A stretch of DNA of 64,000 nt, taken from positions 11,919,001 through 11,983,000 of the forward strand of contig CM034398.1 in assembly GCA_019925095.2 (NCBI GenBank), read 5' to 3'. The position numbers and the translations under genes were made by a program. The notes under the pieces are model-generated. The model was given only the letters and a program-made list of their open reading frames with translations. It did no database searches and was not told where the DNA came from. Below, one piece after another: positions 57,421 to 64,000 of the stretch; within the stretch, counting starts at the first letter, position 1, and each line of letters starts with the position of its first letter. Origin of the DNA: Dendrolimus kikuchii. Its lineage: Eukaryota; Arthropoda; Insecta; Lepidoptera; Lasiocampidae.

Positions 57421-58399
57421 TTATTTTTTACTTGATTTAATCATCAAGAACTCTTCTCTTATACAACATAGTGCTCCTGGAACATCATTCGTTTCACCTA
57501 ATATCCTTTGCAACTCTTTTTCGTTTGGCAGTTTTGGTATTGTGTTGATTACTAAAAAATTGAAATAACAAGTGAAAAATTGATTTTTAATGAGTAAACT
57601 CCAATAAAATTGTTCCAAATCATATAAAAGTAATATTTGTCCATGAGGTCATTAAACGGACATTATAAGGAACTAACTATGTATAATACTTACAATGATA
57701 CTTTCCTGTTTTGAGATCTTTCAGAAGCCTGACAGAATAATTTTCAGATTCCTTCTTAGTTTCAGTGAAAAACTGGACAAATATTGTTTGTCTATCATTA
57801 TTCTTGTTTTCAACTGTGTGATACAATTTCAAAAATTTCTTATAACTTTTTTTTGCCATTAAAAATGCTTCATGCCTTTCCTTTATTTCCTCAGATAGTA
57901 GTTTTTGATCTGCAAATGGTGTAGTAAGGTGTTTTTAAAAATCAAATCAGAAACTATAAATGCTTCCCTATAATTATGCCCCATCCCTTAAATATATTTC
58001 TAAACACATTCACCATAAAATCATCCGGGGAAATATATAAACCCAACCCCTTAGAAGGTAGAGCCAAAATATACGTGACATTTTAAGTAATAATATTCAA
58101 ACATTCTTACCTTTTTTGCAGCTTTCATATCTAGTCTGCTGCTTTGAAAGTTCATCTAATTTATAATCAACTTCATAGCGTAGAAGTTTATTTTTTTCCA
58201 TGAGGGCCTTTAATTCGTCGTCGTAACATAGATGAGCATTCCCATTTAAAAACTGATTTTGACTTCTAAAACCGTTCTCCAATATTTTAGAAACTTTCTC
58301 ATTTACGTAACTTAAACTAAGTTCAAATTGTTCAATATTCCTCTTCTCTACACTATTTAAATCTAAATTTAGATCCCAATTTTCTTCTAAGACACTCAT
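57421..58399 (-). CDS. SPC25: Kinetochore protein Spc25 (Ndc80 complex), complete
   Basis: Spc25 pairs with Spc24 to anchor the microtubule-binding Ndc80 complex to the inner kinetochore. Three exons join in phase: 58399-58111, 57909-57694, 57551-57421, giving 211 residues against 224 in human. The N-terminal half is a probable coiled coil (EQFELSLSYVNEKVSKIL, DDELKALMEKNKLLRYEVD, LLSEEIKERHEAFLMAKK). The C-terminal globular domain (about 115-205) reads TIFVQFFTET, NYSVRLLKDL, KYHLINTIPKLPNEKELQ and ETNDVPGALCCIREEF, aligning with 'VIFTNID...FSLHLNEARDYEVSDSAPHL...TNNFSAFLANVRKAF'. AATAAA overlaps the region just past the stop. Identified by pattern, not by search. Confidence 0.82.
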
Positions 58400-58539
58400 A
58401 TTTTAGAAACAAATAATTGTTTACCAAATATTTTCGCCAAAAAAACAACTTTATAGAATGTATTCGTTATATTTTGAAATTTTTGAATACGTTTTCTTTT
58501 TATGTTTAAGGCTTGGCAACTAGGCTTTTAAGCCAGGCG

Positions 58540-58745
58540 CCGTTGTATTGTAGGCTACAATCGACGTCATTCAACGGAGTTCTTGTGAAAACTCATAACT
58601 ACTACTCATAATTACTACTCAAAAACTATCAATATCCTACAACTATTGTTCATTTTAGAGTAATTTTACACATTTTTAGAAAATAAAACTGCACAGCACA
58701 ACGTCCCCTTTCAGTTCCCGCCAAAAACTCTATTTGAATACGAAT
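58540..58745. repeat. Dispersed repeat family P, copy 2, upstream of Spc25
   Basis: Begins GTTGTATTGTAGGCTACAAT and ends CCCCTTTCAGTTCCCGCC; about 80-85 percent like 25838-26070 with a deletion in the middle. Its start is about 140 bases from the Spc25 start codon. Confidence 0.7.
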
Positions 58746-59040
58746 TACGAACTGAAATAGATTAACAAGTCTGTCAGCTTTTAAGTTAACGTCAAACTCA
58801 GTGCGTCTTTGACAGTTACTTTTGATGTTAGATTGTAATTTTATAAAATTTGTTTTTGTCCATAGAATCCAAGAAGCTTACACACATAGAATCAGTCTTT
58901 CAGTTGTGTGTAAGCATGTTGCTTTCAGTCGTATACATCATTGTAAATACAGCTGCTCTTATTTGTAGATTGTAGAATCTCTTTACAATAAAGCGCTTGT
59001 TTGGTATTAGGTATTTATTTGTGCTTGTTAACCTAATGTA

Positions 59041-59757
59041 GATATGGCTAGGGATGCAACATCGCTCATAAAAAACATCGATTTTAGGATATCGATGTTT
59101 TCAAAAGCGAAATATCGATGTTAAAAATATCGACGTTTATGAACGATATATCGATGTTTTTTTATAACCATTTACATAAGCTTTCGACGCTTGTTCCTGC
59201 GATGCAAATGAAACATCGTTTTTTTTAACATCGATGTATCACCCAAACCACCTTAGCACACCTTTCTTAATTCTTGCTTTCACTAACATCATCCTTTTAT
59301 GCCGCTGTTACTCCATCTTTGCAATCTATGCATCTCAATGCTCTCATTCTACTAAATACTATGTTTATTCTATTTATATATCTTTTCCCTTACCCACATT
59401 CACTACCGTACTTGCTATTCAACAGCGTGGGCAGACACTCACATCCCTTTCACCATTTGAAATAAATGTACATCTAAGAAAAATGGTTATTTTTAATAAA
59501 AAATGAAAGAAATAGATATAATAATCAACTTTTATGTTATAAATTATAACTGGCAATAAGAAAAAATATGAAAAATAGAGCACAAGATGGCGCGTTACGT
59601 CTATATACGATAAAACATCGTTCATAAAACATCGTTCTTGAACAACGATGTATCGTCGATGTTTTGGTTTCAACATCGATGTTAAAACATCGATTTTTAT
59701 GAACGATACATCGATGTTTGGAAACATCGATGTTTTGTTTGCATCCCTAGATATGGC
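59041..59757. mobile_element. hAT-like MITE with 8-bp TSD
   Basis: The 701-bp element (59049-59749) starts TAGGGATGCAA and ends with its inverse, flanked by GATATGGC on both sides. Both ends are packed with AACATCGATGTT-type palindromes; the middle is AT-rich and non-coding. TSD length and terminal sequence fit hAT. Confidence 0.9.
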
Positions 59758-59886
59758 ATAAGAGGTATTATTTTAAATTTATTCTTAGGCCAACTAGGAG
59801 TTCCACTTGTCGTCGTTGACCCAATGTGTACGTTTCGTTGAAAAATAGAATGTTTCTTTTGATATTACCGTACTTCCAGCGAATAT

Positions 59887-62201
59887 TATTTTTTTTTTGG
59901 TTTTGAGGCGAGGGAAAATGCTTAACCGATTTACGCACAAACTGGGTCGTTGCTAGGGGAACGACACGCGTCGGTCGGGGGCGATAACACTGCAGCAATA
60001 GTATGCTCTTGGCAGCGCTCCGTCCGCGATCGACGTCACAGAATAGTGTGGAAGACTCCGAGCGTTGCTGCACGGGCGAGCAACCCCAATACCCACTAAA
60101 AACCCCCTCCTCCCTGACGACCCTGCGCTTTGAATGTGTTGGAAAGGCTGAGATTTAGAACATAGTTACGCCCAGCCGATCCAGCGCAATAAAGTGCCTG
60201 GAGTATGCCCTGGGAGAACACACCCCACTTCGTTGTGCGGGGGTAGAAGGTCCTTTGCTCTTCCTAGCAAGCTAAAGGCCCCCCGCGGTAAACGGAACCT
60301 AACTCAGGGAGGGAAGTAATGCGCGTACCTGCCTCTCCGGGTGCCAGCTGAAGGCCGGCGACCTCGAGAAGACGCATTGGCACGCGCTGCAGGATTTCTC
60401 TCCCTGTCTCGTTCTGCGGCCTCCTTGAGTGACATTACTGTCTCGCAAAAAGTAACCGCAGCCCCCCAATTGTCGCTGCTCTGCAGCATGGCCTTGACCA
60501 AGTCGCAGAGCGAGTCGACTGGACCTACGTGCGTCTCAAGTTCGAAACGCTGCGGCGCCCATGCGGCGCACTCGACAAGCGTGTGTAACGCCGTGTCGGG
60601 CGCGCCGCACTGGCGGCAGTCCGGGGAAGGCAAGCAGCCCACAATGCGACACAGATACTTATCGAAACATCCGTGTCCGGTAAGTATCTGTGTCGTCCTG
60701 AAGGTCAGGGTGCCGCTGGTGCGGTTGACCCATTCCGTCAGCTGTGGCCTGATTGCATCCACCGTGTAGCCGCCATAGGCCGCAGGTTTGTCGAGCTCTT
60801 GAGACCAGACGGCGATCATGGAGGCGGTTTCCCGCTTCCTGATCGCCTCGATTTCGACCTGACAGAAGGTCAGGCCTCTAGCTAGGGCATCCTGCCGGGT
60901 GCGGCGCACCACTGTCAGGACGTCCGCCTGGAGATGCCAGGGCGGATCGCCTGCCAGGAGGGTGGCCGCCGTCCGCGACACTGTGCGATACCCCCGTATG
61001 GTCCTCACGGCCAGACCCTGCTGCGCCCGTTGCAGCAGGGTTCTGTTGTGGCGGTGAAGTGCAATGGACCAGACGGGTGCACCGTACAGTGCCATACTCC
61101 TCAGGATGCCAGAGTAAAGTTTCCGCGTCGCACCTCCCGGGCCCCCTACGTTGGGAAGCAGCCTCGAGAGTGCGCCCGCGGATTTGACGAGTTTGGGAAC
61201 TAGCTGCTCAAAGTGCGCTTTGAACAGCCATTTCCCATCGAGAACTAGCCCCAGATATTTCATCTGGGGCCCTACTCTAATGGCCACCCCTTGGACCGAA
61301 ACGGTCAAGTCCGCGGGGGGATTGCGAAATTTCCTATGGAACATGATGGCCTCCGTTTTCGCGGGGGAGACCCTCAAGTCCAGCCTAGCTATTCGATCTA
61401 CGACAATCGCCAACCCGGCGTTAGCGACGTCCACGGATTCCGCAAATGACGCAGCGCGTGCCGTGAGTAGGGTGTCGTCCGCAAAGCAGATCAGCCCTAC
61501 CCCGGGTAGGACCGGAACCCGAAGGATCCAGTCATAACCTACGTTCCAAAGAATCGGCCCGAGGACCGACCCCTGTGGAACGCCGCACGCGACGCGTCGA
61601 CGACCTACCTCGGGATTGCCGGACTCACCGCCCTCCCAAAGGATATGTCGATCCTGCAGATACGCGTCCAACAGCCTCGTGAGGTACGGGGGGACTCCAT
61701 GCGCGCGGAGTCCCTCCCTGATCGTCTCATGAGGGAGGCTGTTAAAGGCGTTCGCTATATCTAGCGACACCGCAAGAACGACATCCTTCGCTTGGACGGC
61801 TTCGTCCGTTGACGTTCGCAGCGTCTCGAAGGCGTCCATCGTGGAGCGCCTCCGCCGAAACCCGAACTGCGTTTCTGAAAGCCCCGGCTCCACAGTGTCG
61901 AGATGCTTCACGAGCCGCTCCGCCAAGATCTTTTCGAAGACCTTAGCGACCTCGTTCAGCAGCACTATGGGTCTGAAGGCGGACGGATCGTTGGGAGGCC
62001 GACCTCCCTTGGGAATCAGGCACAAACGACCCTCCTTCCATTGCGACGGGAGCCGACCTGCGCGAATACAGGCTTCGAACAGTTCCCGCAGCTGGCCGCG
62101 TAGATGTTTAGCGGCCAAGAAGAGGAGTCGACCTGGAACCTCGTCGGGTCCCGGTGCCGTCTTCCTGCCCCGGAGCCGGTCCAGGGCAACGTCTAGTTCC
62201 C
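59887..62201 (-). mobile_element. R1-clade LINE, 5'-truncated young copy, with 16-bp TSD
   Basis: Flanked by TACTTCCAGCGAATAT at 59871-59886 and 62202-62217. From the right it starts within ORF2 (around residue 440) and runs through the stop and about 415 bases of 3' UTR to an A-tail (T-run at 59889-59899). Near-identical to the 14824-21796 copy over the shared part. The target is ordinary intergenic DNA, not rDNA or telomeric repeat. Confidence 0.95.
60304..62201 (-). pseudogene. R1-clade ORF2, N-terminally truncated but open
   Basis: About 632 codons remain open from the truncation point to the stop, including all reverse transcriptase motifs (SLDIANAFNS, GVPQGSVLGP, FADD) and the C-terminal Cys/His cluster. 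Differences from the full-length copy are few: for example PDE for PDG, LRTS for LQTS, PHET for PHGT, LLDAY for LLGAY, QQGLAV for QQVLAV, ELDK for ELDN. The endonuclease is lost, so it cannot move on its own. Confidence 0.93.
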
Positions 62202-62217
62202 TACTTCCAGCGAATAT

Positions 62218-63250
62218 ACATTAACTTTGTACGTGGCAATAAAAAATGCTATATTCTATACATTGTTCTGTGGGACAATTTTTATGTCATAATGTTCTAG
62301 CTGCACGTCATAAATCCCAAAAAACTAAACGTCAACAACTCAACTCAACTGTCAAGTGTTGTCAATATTAATCAGTAATTAATCAAATGTTGAACGCTTT
62401 ACGCTGTCAAACTCAAACAATTTTATAAAACTAGGCACTGGTCTAGTACTGAAAGTGAGAAAAGCAAATTAATAGAAAATAATCGCTTATCATTTTTCCT
62501 GGTGGGGTAAATACAAATTTATGAAATGCAATATTTGATCTTCTTCGCAATTTTTAGTCCGAATTTTAAACGGCACTTTGAAAACGTATAAACAAAGGGG
62601 ATGTAAATTTTGGTAAGACAAATCAATGGATTTCTATGCAATGTCATGTTTTTGGTACATTTTTTTAAATATAATTTTATTTACAGGTTTTTATAACTTA
62701 TATCAAGGAAAAGACTTATCATCAATTGTTTTTATCATTATGTTTAATAGCACCAATGATACAAATCTGATAAAGTATATATGTGAGTTTGATACAAGGT
62801 TTATGCATCTGATAACACTTGTGAAGATTTTGTCCAATGGGCCACTGTCTAAGTTGTTTCAAAACTCAAGCTAATGCTGACATTACAAGTACTCCACATG
62901 GAAAAAAAGATGGTGAGTAAATACACTAAAACATAATTCTTAATGTTATCCACTTTTATATGTACTGTATTATTATATTATTATACATTTACTTTCAAGA
63001 TATAGGTTTTTTGTAATACTGTGATTATAAGTGTCACACATCTGCTGGTTGGCTGTTTTGCGATGCTTAAGTACTGGTCTTTGAGGAGTGTATCTAGAAC
63101 GGCCATCACATAGGGTGGTGAAATGGGGGATCGGGTAATAGTTATGGGACACCTTTTATTTGTTAAGGACCGACCTGAACTTTTTTAATATGTTAGAAGG
63201 TTAAGGCAGGAGCAAAGGTAAACAAAGCTCCCTCCTTAGCCTTTGTGGTT
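62218..63250. other. Right-hand unassigned region, possible exon near 62686-62916
   Basis: An acceptor-like TTTACAG precedes an open stretch reading FYNLYQGKDLSSIVFIIMFN..., and GATGGTGAGT (62916) looks like a donor, but no single frame links the two and the match to any family is weak. A calponin/transgelin-like 'DLYxGKDLxSV' resemblance is noted without weight. Confidence 0.2.
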
Positions 63251-63254
63251 ATAA

Positions 63255-63705
63255 AATTCCAGACATGCTGTGTCTGTACATTGAAGCTATTAAAAAAAAA
63301 ACTACTAGATTAGTCTATTAATGATGGAGAACACAATGCAATTTTATTTAGATTTGTTGTGCTTGTTTGGGATTCACATAAAAACTATTGGTATTGTGGT
63401 TTTCGCTGATTTAAATGGCCAGATTAAAAAACGAATTCCAATGTGATTTTTTTACTGATCTTTAAATTTTTTTGGCAAATTTAATGTAATAAAATGTGTG
63501 ATTGTTTTATCTTGGGGATCTCGTGGAAGTTTTCCCTGGAGAGTTTGAAGTTGTTTGGATGCATAAACAAGCTTATCCTGACACAGTTTCCACTAAAACA
63601 AGAGCTTACATTCTTTTTTATAATGCTGCAACACTGTATCCTGGGACTCCTGCGAGAATTTCAAGTTGAGCATGGACAAATTCGTGGGCATATCCTACTA
63701 ATAAA
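63255..63705 (+). repeat. Dispersed repeat family H, copy 6
   Basis: ATGCTGTGTCTGTACATTGAAG, GATGGAGAACACAATGCA, GAATTCCAATGTGATTTTTT and GGACAAATTCGTGGGCATATCC in order; an internal deletion shortens it. Confidence 0.75.
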
Positions 63706-63732
63706 TAAAAGTGTCTTATATCTATACTGCAC

Positions 63733-63945
63733 CTGAAATATGGATATTGATAGTGGAAAGGATGTATCTACAAATTTAAAGTTGTTCAGTAAGCTATGTT
63801 AAATATTTATCTAACACATTATAAAATCTGTAAAAGAAACTGAAAAGGTAACTGACAGCTCAAAGAAATTACAAGTTAGAAGTATCAGTGAACCAGTAAC
63901 ATTAACCTCGGGACTGATGGTTGATGAAGCAATTATGTCCTGAAT
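63733..63945 (+). other. Weak candidate coding pieces at the right edge
   Basis: MDIDSGKDVSTNLKLF (63739-63788) ends at GTAAGC, and after an AAAAG acceptor (63836) KETEKVTDSSKKLQVRSISE... stays open for 36 codons. The composition is coding-like, but no family is recognised. Confidence 0.2.
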
Positions 63946-64000
63946 TGGAAACTGCTTCTCAACAAATATAGTGTAGGATTCCCTCTGGTCCAGTGTACCA

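Noticed and set aside
1..64000. An entirely new multi-gene system such as a defence or biosynthetic cluster
   Set aside because: The recognisable genes are conserved housekeeping genes; the unusual content is all transposable elements.

Overview
The window is nuclear DNA from an insect, most probably a moth or butterfly. It is AT-rich, its host genes are split into short exons by long introns, and the space between exons is filled with transposable elements of kinds common in Lepidoptera: R1-clade and RTE-like LINEs, tRNA-derived SINEs, and dispersed repeats with short GC-rich tails. No bacterial operons, CRISPR arrays or rRNA genes are present. The order assignment rests on repeat character, not on a database match.

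Host genes, left to right. (1) A diacylglycerol kinase of the epsilon type lies on the minus strand; seven exons (14496 down to 604) carry the start codon, a membrane anchor, two C1 zinc-binding regions and the first half of the kinase catalytic domain, and the rest lies beyond the left edge. (2) A complete four-exon PSMD10/gankyrin gene (26617 to 24663, minus) encodes an all-ankyrin-repeat proteasome assembly factor. (3) A complete ten-exon MBOAT1/2-type lysophospholipid acyltransferase (31410 to 52081, plus) of 509 codons has its catalytic Asn and His visible. (4) A complete three-exon Spc25 kinetochore gene (58399 to 57421, minus) encodes 211 residues. (5) At the right edge there are weak hints of another gene. 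Exon phases close perfectly across all four main gene models. DGK and MBOAT1/2 both act in glycerophospholipid metabolism, but nothing shows that their adjacency is functional.

Mobile elements make up most of the rest. A full-length R1-clade LINE with both ORFs open occupies about 7 kb starting 328 bp upstream of the DGK start codon; a near-identical 5'-truncated copy with a 16-bp target-site duplication (TSD) lies at 59887-62201, and older relatives lie at 29480-30720 and 41757-42336. A degenerate IS630/Tc1/mariner-type transposon with 82-residue D-to-E spacing, matching terminal inverted repeats (TIRs) and TA flanks lies in a DGK intron. Four copies of one RTE-like LINE each have an 11-13 bp TSD; one has landed inside a SINE. 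An 865-bp solo LTR, a 701-bp hAT-like MITE with 8-bp TSD, several long-TIR elements and at least five further dispersed repeat families complete the picture.

Region by region: 1-14.5 kb DGK exons and intronic repeats; 14.8-21.8 kb R1 element; 21.8-23.4 kb long-TIR element; 24.6-26.6 kb PSMD10; 26.9-30.7 kb LINE remains; 31.4-52.1 kb MBOAT gene with SINE, solo LTR and LINE fragments in its introns; 52.1-56.8 kb mostly unassigned AT-rich DNA; 56.8-58.4 kb LINE fragment and Spc25; 59.0-62.2 kb hAT MITE and second R1 copy; 62.2-64 kb unassigned with one dispersed repeat.
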